A stretch of 11,266 nt of DNA from Burkholderiales bacterium (GTDB taxonomy: Bacteria; Pseudomonadota; Gammaproteobacteria; Burkholderiales; UBA11063). Position numbers and translations under genes: made by a program. Where the stretch lies: the NCBI GenBank assembly GCA_020697025.1, contig JAJFBO010000075.1, positions 1 through 11,266 on the forward strand, given 5' to 3'. Of the stretch, positions 1-7,054 are shown one piece after another (the stretch's first letter is position 1; every line of letters begins with the position of its first letter). The notes beneath the pieces were generated by a model. It was given only the letters and a program-made list of their open reading frames with translations, did no database searches and was not told the DNA's origin.

Positions 1-595
1 TTTTAAAATGGAGTCAGGCCCGGACATACAAATTGGGGCTAATGCACCAATTGGCGATTCTAGTAAAAGCAGTGTGCTTGAAGTTAGAAATGCGGGGATA
101 CAAGCTGGTTATATTTCGCCAATTTCGCATGCAATTACTCCAGGCATCAATTGCAATTCATTCGAATTAGGAAAGATAGCCCAGGGGGCAAACAGTAATT
201 TGATTAATAGCCAAATGCAATGTACCTATAATCCAACATTTTGTGCTAATAATGGCTATTGTTATTTACCAGTTAAAGGGACAAGCTTTGAGTATCAGTT
301 TACGTCACCAAAGTCAAGTTATAGCTGTCCTACCGGAACCATAGTTGATAATCCTCAGCCTCTTAACAATATAGATACATCGGTAAATTGTCCTATTATT
401 CCTGGTCAGAGTTTAACCCAAAAATTACATGGCGAAAATACTAACTGTTATGTTAGTGTGACCAAAATGACTTTTTGTCAGGGGTATAAAGTAGTATGTA
501 CTTATGGGGACAGAGAGGAGTACGTTAATGCTTTATTAAAATTAAGATGTAGTAGCGAAACTAATACCTACGTTGTAGATAATTTTACTCAATAA
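1..595 (+). CDS. PilV-like type IV prepilin, C-terminal part (5' end outside the window)
   Basis: The reading frame is open to base 1, with codons TTT and AAA before the ATG at 8, so that ATG is probably an internal Met. FKMES at the window edge lines up with FQMES at residues 269-273 of the 549-aa pilin downstream, which suggests that roughly half the protein is missing. Numbering from the Met at 8, GINCNSFELGK (residues 47-56) matches the core-end Cys motif of the other two pilins. A three-Cys motif follows (C72, C79, C85, with PV after it), and SYSCPTGTIVD (104-114) resembles SYSCPAGTFID of the next pilin. The last 80 residues or so are unique and contain several Cys. By analogy with PilV of IncI plasmids, the protein would sit at the pilus tip and bind recipient cells. 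The prepilin leader is not visible, so the family call rests on similarity to the two downstream paralogues. Confidence 0.7.
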   Translation, partial: FKMESGPDIQIGANAPIGDSSKSSVLEVRNAGIQAGYISPISHAITPGINCNSFELGKIAQGANSNLINSQMQCTYNPTFCANNGYCYLPVKGTSFEYQFTSPKSSYSCPTGTIVDNPQPLNNIDTSVNCPIIPGQSLTQKLHGENTNCYVSVTKMTFCQGYKVVCTYGDREEYVNALLKLRCSSETNTYVVDNFTQ

Positions 596-597
596 AT

Positions 598-603
598 AAA
601 GGA
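598..603 (+). promoter_or_regulatory. Ribosome binding site for the 132-aa lipoprotein
   Basis: AAAGGA lies 7 bases before the ATG at 611, just after the stop of the upstream pilin gene. It supports translational coupling and the chosen start. Confidence 0.6.
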
Positions 604-610
604 ACCAAGT

Positions 611-1009
611 ATGAATAAAGAAAAATTTAAATTAACACATAAAGTATTACTAATTTTTTTATCAGTTAATTTAATTAGTTGTGCGACACAACAACTAACA
701 AATAAATGCCAGAAATATGTAATTTCTGGAGGTAATTATCCATGGGGGCCCGTCAAATTTTATCAATCGGAAAGTGGACAAAATCGTTTGTATATAGAAA
801 TTTCAAAGACTGCCAGATATATTCCCGAACTTGAAGTCATAGATACCGAGTTTGACCAGCCATATAAAATTGACTATACCTTTGACGATTTAACTCATAG
901 ATTTAATGTCGAAGATAATCATGATAAATATTTACTATATAGGGATTCATATGATAGTATTGAAAAAAATGAAATTTATATAACATGTGATAGATACAAG
1001 TCTAATTAA
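611..1009 (+). CDS. Small lipoprotein of unknown function (132 aa)
   Basis: The N-terminus has a basic stretch, a hydrophobic segment (VLLIFLSVNLISC) and a lipobox LISC with the lipidated Cys at residue 24. Residue +2 is Ala, which by the E. coli Lol rule favours outer-membrane sorting. The mature part is about 109 residues, rich in Tyr, Asp and Lys, with Cys33 and Cys126 able to pair. No family was recognised. It starts 15 bases after the upstream pilin stop and is the first of three lipoproteins that each follow a PilV-like gene. A role in exclusion, pilus anchoring or adhesin partnering is possible from context, since RP4 TrbK is a small entry-exclusion lipoprotein, but nothing in the sequence itself shows this. 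Confidence 0.8.
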   Translation: MNKEKFKLTHKVLLIFLSVNLISCATQQLTNKCQKYVISGGNYPWGPVKFYQSESGQNRLYIEISKTARYIPELEVIDTEFDQPYKIDYTFDDLTHRFNVEDNHDKYLLYRDSYDSIEKNEIYITCDRYKSN

Positions 1010-1036
1010 TATAATTTTAACTAATTATTGTTTCAT

Positions 1037-1040
1037 AGGG
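1037..1040 (+). promoter_or_regulatory. Ribosome binding site for the second pilin
   Basis: AGGG ends 7 bases before the ATG at 1048, in a 38-base AT-rich gap. It is short, but it supports this start, which gives a 16-residue prepilin leader. Confidence 0.45.
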
Positions 1041-1047
1041 TTTTTAA

Positions 1048-2697
1048 ATGATATTTCAGCTTCAACGGCAATCTATAGCTAAGTTCCAAGGCGGGTTCTC
1101 AGCAATAGAGTTACTTATGGCCTTAACTATAATGGCTGCTATAACTCTAATTGCTATTACTTTCGGAAATAGCTTAGTACGTCGTGTACCAGCAGAAACT
1201 GTTGCCAATCAGGCCTATAATTATTCACGGGCGGTTAAACGTTATATTACAACTCACCAAAACTTGCTTAGACAACTATTACAAAATAACGGTGTCGGAA
1301 ATATTGCAACAGTGTCAACTAAAATACTGCGAGATGAAGGTTTTATTAAAAATAATTTATATGACCAAAATAAACTAGGTCAATACCCATGTATGGTAAT
1401 TTGGTTTGCTGAAAGTCAATTACAGTCTATAGTTTACTATCGTGATAATAATGATTCAAAGAAAATGGATAATAATCAATGGATGTATGGCCTAAATAAT
1501 ATAGGTGCAATGCTTGGCTTATATACAAATGGTACAGTTATTGGTTCAGCAAAGAACTGGACAATGGATAATAACTTAGTAAATCAAAAGTTTGTTAAAC
1601 AGGGAAATGTAGACATTTCCCTGCATGGTGATTTTTATTCTTGTAGTGGGTCACAAATTGCTAATCCCAGTTATGTAGTAAATGTAACTAGCATGCTTAC
1701 CTTAAATAACATTTTACCTAAGGATGATACTATTCATCAATATTCTGATGTCTTGCATGATGCACAAGATACCATGAGTAATAACCGTATGAATGCTGAT
1801 TTGAATATGGATTATATAGATAGCAATACGAGAAAGCGGAGTAATATAATTTTTCAGATGGAGTCTGCATGCCAAATGGATCCGAATAAACTTGATACGA
1901 TGCAAGATTATTCGCCAGATAATCCTAGGGGGTGTAGAAATCGGCAATTAGCTATTCAATTTATGCAAGACCCAATAAATCAAAGTAGCCAAAAATCAAC
2001 AATAGTAACTGGATTTCAGCGTGGTGGGGATCAAGATACTTGGACTCAACATGGGCATGCTGTTGATAATCGTCCTTTTGTTGGAGAATTAGCAGCTGCA
2101 TCTTTTCAGCCAATGATCGCAGTTGCGGTAGGTGCAACATGTAATGAAAAAGAAATCGGAACTATGGCCAGACAGCAAAGATCGAATGACCCTAATGATA
2201 TAAGTGATATTTATATCAGCCAGCTTATTTGTATGAAAAGCCCATTATGTGGAAGTGAAACTATGGGACTCTGTTCTATGCCGGTACAAAATATAGCATT
2301 GCAAATAAAACCAAACATTGAAAGTTATAGTTGTCCGGCAGGTACATTTATAGATACGTCAAAATTATCGATTAATCATATAGATATTACCGGAAAAGGT
2401 ACATGCCATGCACATGACTGTGCTTGGCAGCCCTACGACTGTTCAGCCACAGATCCTTATCAAGGACCATTTGAATATTCAGATAAACTTAATACAGCTT
2501 TTATGACACAAGCACCTTTATATAGAACATTAAAAATACCTAGTACTAGCTGGGTACAAACTTGTAATGGCAAATGGTGTCATTTTGGCTGTGGGGTAGG
2601 CCCCGGGCAAATAGGGAATACTCAAGATACAATAAGTAGTATACAGTGTACTAATGATCCGGGTAAAGCAGCAGTAATGGTTGTACCACCAAACTGA
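1048..2697 (+). CDS. PilV-like type IV prepilin / pilus tip adhesin (549 aa)
   Basis: Residues 15-16 GG followed by FSAIELLMAL form a type III (prepilin) signal: cleavage after Gly16, Glu at mature position 5, and a hydrophobic helix to about residue 38. The central part (about 110-270) has the layout remembered for the shufflon N-terminal family of PilV: a Gly-rich IGAMLGLYTNG segment, an NW position near 170, and RMNADLNMDYIDS (247-259), like the MNTALDM-type stretch of PilV. The core ends with GATCNEKEIG (362-371) and ICMKSPLCG (394-402). After that come SYSCPAGTFID (426-436) and a Cys-rich tail (C453, C458, C465, C506, C511, C515, C534). Expected to be cleaved by a prepilin peptidase and assembled as a minor or tip pilin, with the C-terminal domain contacting the recipient surface. 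The peptidase and assembly genes are not in this window. The start is set by AGGG at 1037-1040. Confidence 0.8.
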   Translation: MIFQLQRQSIAKFQGGFSAIELLMALTIMAAITLIAITFGNSLVRRVPAETVANQAYNYSRAVKRYITTHQNLLRQLLQNNGVGNIATVSTKILRDEGFIKNNLYDQNKLGQYPCMVIWFAESQLQSIVYYRDNNDSKKMDNNQWMYGLNNIGAMLGLYTNGTVIGSAKNWTMDNNLVNQKFVKQGNVDISLHGDFYSCSGSQIANPSYVVNVTSMLTLNNILPKDDTIHQYSDVLHDAQDTMSNNRMNADLNMDYIDSNTRKRSNIIFQMESACQMDPNKLDTMQDYSPDNPRGCRNRQLAIQFMQDPINQSSQKSTIVTGFQRGGDQDTWTQHGHAVDNRPFVGELAAASFQPMIAVAVGATCNEKEIGTMARQQRSNDPNDISDIYISQLICMKSPLCGSETMGLCSMPVQNIALQIKPNIESYSCPAGTFIDTSKLSINHIDITGKGTCHAHDCAWQPYDCSATDPYQGPFEYSDKLNTAFMTQAPLYRTLKIPSTSWVQTCNGKWCHFGCGVGPGQIGNTQDTISSIQCTNDPGKAAVMVVPPN

Positions 2698-2698
2698 G

Positions 2699-2727
2699 TT
2701 GAGTGAGCACTATACATTGTGTATATT
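2699..2727 (+). promoter_or_regulatory. Possible sigma70-type promoter before the 504-aa lipoprotein gene
   Basis: TTGAGT (2699-2704), a 17-base spacer and TATATT (2722-2727) lie in the 82-base gap between the second pilin and the next gene. The -35 matches 4 of 6 and the -10 matches 5 of 6 consensus bases at ideal spacing. The region is AT-rich, so a chance match is quite possible. Confidence 0.35.
2711..2725. repeat. 15-base palindrome overlapping the candidate -10 element
   Basis: TATACA-TTG-TGTATA is a perfect inverted repeat with 6-base arms and a 3-base centre. It spans the end of the spacer and most of the -10 of the candidate promoter, a usual place for a repressor operator. It is short and A/T-rich, so it may be chance. 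Confidence 0.35.
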
Positions 2728-2772
2728 ATGTTATCCCTATATAAGCGGAAATATATTTTATAAATTTATTTT

Positions 2773-2777
2773 AGGAG
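2773..2777 (+). promoter_or_regulatory. Ribosome binding site that sets the start of the 504-aa lipoprotein
   Basis: AGGAG lies 2 bases before ATG 2780 and 5 bases before ATG 2783. It shows that translation begins at one of these two Met codons (MMKR or MKR) and not at the TTG at 2681. Confidence 0.7.
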
Positions 2778-2779
2778 TT

Positions 2780-4294
2780 ATGATGAAAAGAATTATTTTA
2801 CTAGCTATTATCACACTTTTAGGACTTACTGCATGTGGGGGCGGTGGAGGTGGAAGCTCAAATGCGCCAATACCAACGCCGCCAGCTCCAGTGACACTTT
2901 CACCCTTAAAGATTGCCCTATTAGATTTAAATGATAATCCGGTACCATATGCGGATATTAGCAAAATTGGCAGCCATGCAGTTTATAAATTAAAGTTTAC
3001 TAATATAAACAATATTAAGATTTATCTAGGGTTTGACGCTCCAGAATATGATTTATATGCACAAGCACAAAAGATGGGTATGACAATTGAAAGTTATATA
3101 TATAATTATTTACCTTCTGGAGCTCAATATGGTGCTGCAGTAAAAAATAATAACTTTGATAATTGCTTTAATTATATAGAAAGTGGTGCATCAACAGTTA
3201 CACTTGAATCTGGTGCTTCATGTTCTTACTATACTTATTTCGCTAATATGTCAAATAATAATTCAAATAAGGATACTTTCACTGTACCAGTATCTTATAC
3301 GATTCGTGGTCATGATGATGCATCCGTTGGCCTTGATGTAGTACAGTGTACTGGAAGTGATGCATCGTCTAATTATGACTGTAGTAATATGACAAAGCCT
3401 GGTTTTTCTGAACAATTTATTACTTATAAAGCTTTGCCAATTAATGGAACAAGCAATTTGTTGCCATTTAATCCTTTTGGTGGAGTAATTAGCCAAGATG
3501 GAAATTGGTATTGGAGTTGTACGACTGGCACTTGTAATAAATATGCACTTAATTACGATAATGTGGCTAATATATTAACACAAGCAGCTAAGCCTACTAT
3601 AATAAACATTTTCAATAGCTATAGGAATATAGAAATGTTGTATCCATCACTTGATGGAAGTAATGTTTGGGTAACTAGCTTTACCAATAAAAAAGGATTT
3701 GCTTTAGTAAACACGGATAACCCGGATGTAATGTATGATGATAATTGTCCCTCAAGTCATTGTGTGCCGGATATTGATTCATCCTTAAATTTAGCTGCTA
3801 ATGGAGTAATAGGATTGGATGGAAGCTTTTGGTGGGATACAGGAGTGATGTCAGATATTTATGATCCAAAAACACAATCTTTTATTAAAACTAATATTAC
3901 TGGGGTTTCTGGCGTTAATGCTGATGGCACAGTAATCGGTGTATATAATGGTAAGACTAGTTGCTTTGATCGTGGTCCGGACTATACTTCATATATTTAC
4001 CGCGGACCATTATTAAATTTTAGCCAAACAGTCGAGGGGACTGTTGCAATAAACTATCAACAAAATGTATATTTATTAATGGATTTACATGGGATCTTTA
4101 GCTATAGTGCTACTAGTAGTATACTTCCACGACCTTATTATAAAGTGCATACAGAAAATGGAAAATGTGAGATTAATTTAGATGACTATACATTGATTAA
4201 TGGTGCTACAAATCAATATACTATAGGTGGTATGGGCGATGCAAGTGATCCATTTCTAGTTGCTCCTGCATCAATCGTATATTCAGGATTATAA
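2780..4294 (+). CDS. Large two-part lipoprotein of unknown function (504 aa)
   Basis: The signal peptide ends in the lipobox LTAC, with the lipidated Cys at residue 19. Six Gly and a Ser/Pro-rich linker follow, a usual tether for surface lipoproteins; +2 is Gly, favouring outer-membrane sorting. Residues about 43-215 look like a beta-sandwich: TLESGASCSYYTYF (141-154) recalls the L-x-x-G-x-SC pattern of ASPM/SPD-2-type Ig-like domains. Residues about 230-440 contain spaced DG-plus-aromatic turns (QDGNWYW, LDGSNVW, LDGSFWW, ADGTV), suggestive of a propeller-like fold. Both fold readings are inference. Multiple Cys (129, 148, 190, 201, 247, 252, 323, 328) suggest periplasmic or surface disulfides. 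It lies between the second and third pilin genes, with only 1 base before the next start. MKR at 2783 is an equally good start. A pilus partner, surface adhesin or exclusion role is contextual guesswork. Confidence 0.8.
   Translation: MMKRIILLAIITLLGLTACGGGGGGSSNAPIPTPPAPVTLSPLKIALLDLNDNPVPYADISKIGSHAVYKLKFTNINNIKIYLGFDAPEYDLYAQAQKMGMTIESYIYNYLPSGAQYGAAVKNNNFDNCFNYIESGASTVTLESGASCSYYTYFANMSNNNSNKDTFTVPVSYTIRGHDDASVGLDVVQCTGSDASSNYDCSNMTKPGFSEQFITYKALPINGTSNLLPFNPFGGVISQDGNWYWSCTTGTCNKYALNYDNVANILTQAAKPTIINIFNSYRNIEMLYPSLDGSNVWVTSFTNKKGFALVNTDNPDVMYDDNCPSSHCVPDIDSSLNLAANGVIGLDGSFWWDTGVMSDIYDPKTQSFIKTNITGVSGVNADGTVIGVYNGKTSCFDRGPDYTSYIYRGPLLNFSQTVEGTVAINYQQNVYLLMDLHGIFSYSATSSILPRPYYKVHTENGKCEINLDDYTLINGATNQYTIGGMGDASDPFLVAPASIVYSGL
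4285..4288 (+). promoter_or_regulatory. Ribosome binding site for the third pilin
   Basis: AGGA lies inside the last codons of the upstream lipoprotein gene, 7 bases before the ATG at 4296. It supports this start over codons further upstream in the same frame, and this start also puts the prepilin Gly at residue 7. Confidence 0.65.
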
Positions 4295-4295
4295 A

Positions 4296-5306
4296 ATGCA
4301 TAATCGTAATAGTGGATTTGGTATTATTGAAAGTATGTTGACTTTAGCTTTGTTTGCTGCTGTTACTATGAGTATTATATTCTTTACCTCACATAATGCC
4401 GCTAATAAAGACGCAAAAATCCTGAGCGCGCAAACAGAGGCTTTTGCAGCAACCTATGCTAAATACCTCAAAAGTAATTATGATACATTAGTAGAGCGGA
4501 TCCAGGCCGGACCTGTAACCTTTTCCCCACAAGCATTAGATTTACAGCATGTCTGGCCAAGTGATTTATCTAAAGCTAATATGTATCAGCAGACACCTTG
4601 TGTAACGGTTGTAAAAAACTCTGATACTGGTGAAATGGAAGCTTTAATGTATTATACTGGTGTTTCAACTCATCAGTCAGCATTAGCTGCTAATATTGTG
4701 CGAAATGCTTCTATTTGGCTTGGTAGTAAAGGCGGGATTCTATTAAATGGAAAGATACAGGGGAATTCTGGATGGTACATAAATAATGGTTCAGTATTTT
4801 TAAGTGGAGTCAGTCTTTGTGGAGGATCTTTAGCTAATAATAGCTTAGCTATAAATCTGGATCTTTTGCCAGAGTGGAACCAAAATTTACAGCCTGTGTA
4901 TTCAATCTTACGTGGTATAGACAATACTTCTGGACAACTATCTTTGCCTGGTCGCTTAAAAAATGCCAATACAGCAAAATCTAATATTTATTTTTCACAA
5001 AGTAATGGAATTATTTTAGATAAAACCTACCCGGAAAATCCAATTAAATTAGGAGTTACAGACACTGGAAGCGGTTCACCCGGAACAGCTAGTGTTGGTT
5101 TAACAAATACTATGTCTGATAGATTAACTCTCGACACACTTCAACCTAATCTGGCTTATCCAGCAGGAACACCATGTAATGCTCAAGAAGAAGGTAAAAC
5201 GGTTGCAGACAAGGAAATTCCTGGTGTTACCAATAATATATTAGCTAGAAGCACACTAATTTGTACAAAAAGTGACTTATTGTGTGGAAATTATTTTTCA
5301 AAATAA
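4296..5306 (+). CDS. PilV-like type IV prepilin, N-terminal part before a frameshift (336 aa)
   Basis: A short leader MHNRNSG is followed by FGIIESMLTLALF: cleavage after Gly7, Glu at mature position 5, then a hydrophobic helix. The middle parallels the 549-aa paralogue: PCVTVV near 101, IWLGSKGGILLNG (140-152), GNSGWYIN (156-163), LAINLDLLPEWN (184-195) and NIYFSQSNG (230-238). The core-end motif is GTPCNAQEEGK (291-301) and LICTKSDLLCG (321-331), but the frame stops five residues later at TAA 5304-5306, where the paralogue continues for about 150 residues. Removing one T from the T5 run at 5294-5298 joins this frame to the next one and gives about 557 aa, close to the paralogue's 549. As it stands, the product would be a pilin lacking its presumed adhesive domain. 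It may be a pseudogene, an assembly error, or a switched or recoded gene. Confidence 0.75.
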   Translation: MHNRNSGFGIIESMLTLALFAAVTMSIIFFTSHNAANKDAKILSAQTEAFAATYAKYLKSNYDTLVERIQAGPVTFSPQALDLQHVWPSDLSKANMYQQTPCVTVVKNSDTGEMEALMYYTGVSTHQSALAANIVRNASIWLGSKGGILLNGKIQGNSGWYINNGSVFLSGVSLCGGSLANNSLAINLDLLPEWNQNLQPVYSILRGIDNTSGQLSLPGRLKNANTAKSNIYFSQSNGIILDKTYPENPIKLGVTDTGSGSPGTASVGLTNTMSDRLTLDTLQPNLAYPAGTPCNAQEEGKTVADKEIPGVTNNILARSTLICTKSDLLCGNYFSK

Positions 5307-5970
5307 AACTATAGGTATACAAAATAGTGAAAGACGATTTATTTGTACTAAATCAGTACCATTTGCAGTTGATATTAAAACTGGTATCCCAGGTGGCGGA
5401 GAAATTTATGTATTTGTGAATAAGGGTGTAGCTACACCAACTGATACGATTACAGTATGGTTAAAGATGAGGAACGGTGGACAATCAATATTTCCAAACT
5501 TTAATTGTCCAAAAAGTGGCTGTAACCCACCAATTGTAGCTAATTTAATTTGGTGGGAATACTATGTAAAAGGGGAATTAGCAAGTATAGATTTGAGCAC
5601 AATTAGGGGTAATCAAGTAGGGGAAATTACTAGTGAAAATGCCAACCCTGGTTACACCCCGATTTCAGAAAGCATGGGAAATTATTCTACAGCAGTTGGC
5701 TATACAGTTAATTCCACTCTTGATCCAGCATCTTGTGATCAGGTTTGTGGAGATTTGAGTCAAATTTTATATAATAAATGGCAACTACTGGGTAAACATA
5801 GAGGCGGGGGCGGGGTTAATATAGATTATTCAAACGGTTGCGCCTGTGAACGTACAGACTTTGATTCTCCTTTTGACAGTTACAGGGGCATCGCTGCAGT
5901 CATAGAATCAGGCAAGCCAATAATTATATCGGCTACTTGCTCCAATATGCCATTATATAACAAAAATTAA
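5272..5970 (+). CDS. C-terminal adhesin-like part of the third PilV-like prepilin (out of frame with its N-terminal part)
   Basis: This frame opens with a GTG at 5272 inside the preceding gene, with no Shine-Dalgarno sequence in front and no signal peptide, so an independent product is unlikely. It is best read as the continuation of the third pilin, entering near 5299 (CAA, Gln). After the join, RRFICTKSVPFAVD (residues 21-34 of this frame) occupies the place of ESYSCPAGTFID in the 549-aa paralogue. The remainder is a unique region of about 200 residues with a Gly-rich turn (GIPGGGEIYVF), paired Cys (C79/C84, C155/C159, C190/C192, C223) and a WWEYY cluster, consistent with a disulfide-braced exported domain. 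No known adhesin fold was recognised. It is followed after 13 bases by the third lipoprotein gene. Confidence 0.65.
   Translation: MTYCVEIIFQNKTIGIQNSERRFICTKSVPFAVDIKTGIPGGGEIYVFVNKGVATPTDTITVWLKMRNGGQSIFPNFNCPKSGCNPPIVANLIWWEYYVKGELASIDLSTIRGNQVGEITSENANPGYTPISESMGNYSTAVGYTVNSTLDPASCDQVCGDLSQILYNKWQLLGKHRGGGGVNIDYSNGCACERTDFDSPFDSYRGIAAVIESGKPIIISATCSNMPLYNKN
5294..5298 (+). other. Frameshift site (T5 run) splitting the third PilV-like gene
   Basis: The upstream frame reads AAT TAT TTT TCA AAA TAA. Dropping one T gives AAT TAT TTT CAA AAT AAA ACT and leads straight into the downstream frame. The joined residues FQNKTIGIQ fit the paralogue's VQNIALQI at the matching place, so the break is probably here or within a few codons. 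Confidence 0.7.
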
Positions 5971-5983
5971 AGAAAGAAAACAC

Positions 5984-6967
5984 ATGAGATTATTAGTTAT
6001 TTTTTTAATAAGTATTTTGCTTATTTCCTGTGGTGATGGTAATACAAATAATAGTACTACCAATTATTATTCGGCATCTCCCAATTCATACTACCAGATC
6101 ATCACAGAAAGCCAGAATGGTGTAGAGTCTTTAGCATTAAGTATTACTACTTCTACAGGTAATATACTTGATAATGTACCTTTAACTATTACTGGTCTAA
6201 ATACTTATTCATTTGGCGATAGTACGACAGGGGGTTTCACAGGTACACTTATTTTAAAAAATAATCAAATGGGTATATCTGTAAAAGAAGGTATAAATGC
6301 ATCTTTTGCAGACTTTGCCATTGAATCTTTGACTGATACCACTATCCCAGATGGTACTTATAATACTGTATGTGATCAAAATAATATAAGCGCATGTACA
6401 GTTGTTGTGAGTAATAATCAAATTAGTATCACTGAATATAGCGTTGCTGGGGTACCAACTAATTTATGCCAAAACCAAGTATTGCAAAAGATTTCGGGTA
6501 CGCAAAACCCCTATCTTAGTTCATTTACTTGCGGAGTGCAAGGTAATTCAAATTCTGGTACATGGTATGTTATGCCAATTACTGCTAATAGTGTTACTGG
6601 CATTATGGTTAGTGAATATAACCCAAGTTCTACTGTAGATACAAGCATTACTAATGAAATAGCTTTTCCACAAGCAGCATTTACGCCTAATGGAACATAT
6701 AACTATGTGTATAACGGTATTTCAAGCAATTCAGGATTAACTACTGCATCATTTTCAACAGCTGGAATTGTAAATACAGTTGTTGGATCTTGTTCAGGAG
6801 CAGCATGTGCTTTAATTGAGGGCCAATATGCCGGTAGTGTAGGTATGCAAGGAAACCTTATGACTGGATTTGACTATTATAATATAAATGGAAGTATAAA
6901 CTATAACCTTGTAGGTAGCACAATAATGAATATATTTGTCGATAGTTTTAGCGGAATCTATTTTTAA
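5984..6967 (+). CDS. Lipoprotein of unknown function, third pilin-linked lipoprotein (327 aa)
   Basis: The start MRLLVIFLISILLISC is a clear lipoprotein signal with lipobox LISC and the lipidated Cys at residue 16; +2 is Gly. An Asn/Ser/Thr-rich tether follows (about 17-36). The mature part is rich in Thr, Ser, Asn and Gly with alternating hydrophobic residues, as in beta-rich exported proteins. Two segments begin alike: IPDGTYNTVC near 121 and TPNGTYNYVY near 234, each followed by a pair of Cys or an SC...AC stretch (C130/C138 and C270/C275), hinting at two related half-domains. No family was recognised. The ribosome site is weak (AAGAAAG-like). It follows the split pilin by 13 bases, completing the third pilin-lipoprotein pair. 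The 87-base gap after it holds only a weak A/T stem at 7023-7036. Confidence 0.8.
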   Translation: MRLLVIFLISILLISCGDGNTNNSTTNYYSASPNSYYQIITESQNGVESLALSITTSTGNILDNVPLTITGLNTYSFGDSTTGGFTGTLILKNNQMGISVKEGINASFADFAIESLTDTTIPDGTYNTVCDQNNISACTVVVSNNQISITEYSVAGVPTNLCQNQVLQKISGTQNPYLSSFTCGVQGNSNSGTWYVMPITANSVTGIMVSEYNPSSTVDTSITNEIAFPQAAFTPNGTYNYVYNGISSNSGLTTASFSTAGIVNTVVGSCSGAACALIEGQYAGSVGMQGNLMTGFDYYNINGSINYNLVGSTIMNIFVDSFSGIYF

Positions 6968-7042
6968 TATTAACAGTAATGCCGTGAAATCAATGATAAC
7001 ATAATTTTATAACCATATAGATTTGTTCTTTAACAATCACAT

Positions 7043-7047
7043 AGGAG
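7043..7047 (+). promoter_or_regulatory. Ribosome binding site for the 122-aa secreted protein
   Basis: AGGAG lies 7 bases before the ATG at 7055, a strong match with ideal spacing. It supports this small gene being real. Confidence 0.65.
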
Positions 7048-7054
7048 TTTATAT

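Noticed and set aside
8..10. ATG at 8 as the true start of the first gene
   Set aside because: The frame is open to the window edge, there is no signal peptide or ribosome site, and the residues align to the middle of the 549-aa paralogue.
1184..1378. Plus-strand short frames at 1184-1378 and 6444-6638
   Set aside because: They lie in other frames inside real genes and show no signal, ribosome site or domain.
1714..1947. Minus-strand open frames, e.g. here and at 2758-2964, 3263-3496, 4673-4969, 8720-9052, 8932-9141 and 10159-10467
   Set aside because: All lie opposite well-supported genes, lack ribosome sites or recognisable domains, and look like antisense shadows.
2681..2779. N-terminal extension of the 504-aa lipoprotein from a TTG at 2681
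   Set aside because: It overlaps the pilin gene, has no ribosome site, and would bury the lipoprotein signal; AGGAG at 2773-2777 and the ATGs at 2780 and 2783 fit much better.
2835..2855. G-rich run after the lipobox as a G-quadruplex or phase-variation tract
   Set aside because: It is explained by the six-Gly tether codons; the G runs are mostly two long and interrupted, so slippage is unlikely.
1..5970. Shufflon recombination sites at the pilin core-to-tail junctions
   Set aside because: No shared inverted repeat was seen by eye at the three junctions and there is no recombinase gene in the window.
6968..7054. Rho-independent terminator in the gap after the third lipoprotein
   Set aside because: Only a 5-base A/T-rich stem (TTGTT/AACAA, 7023-7036) without a following T run is present, too weak to call.
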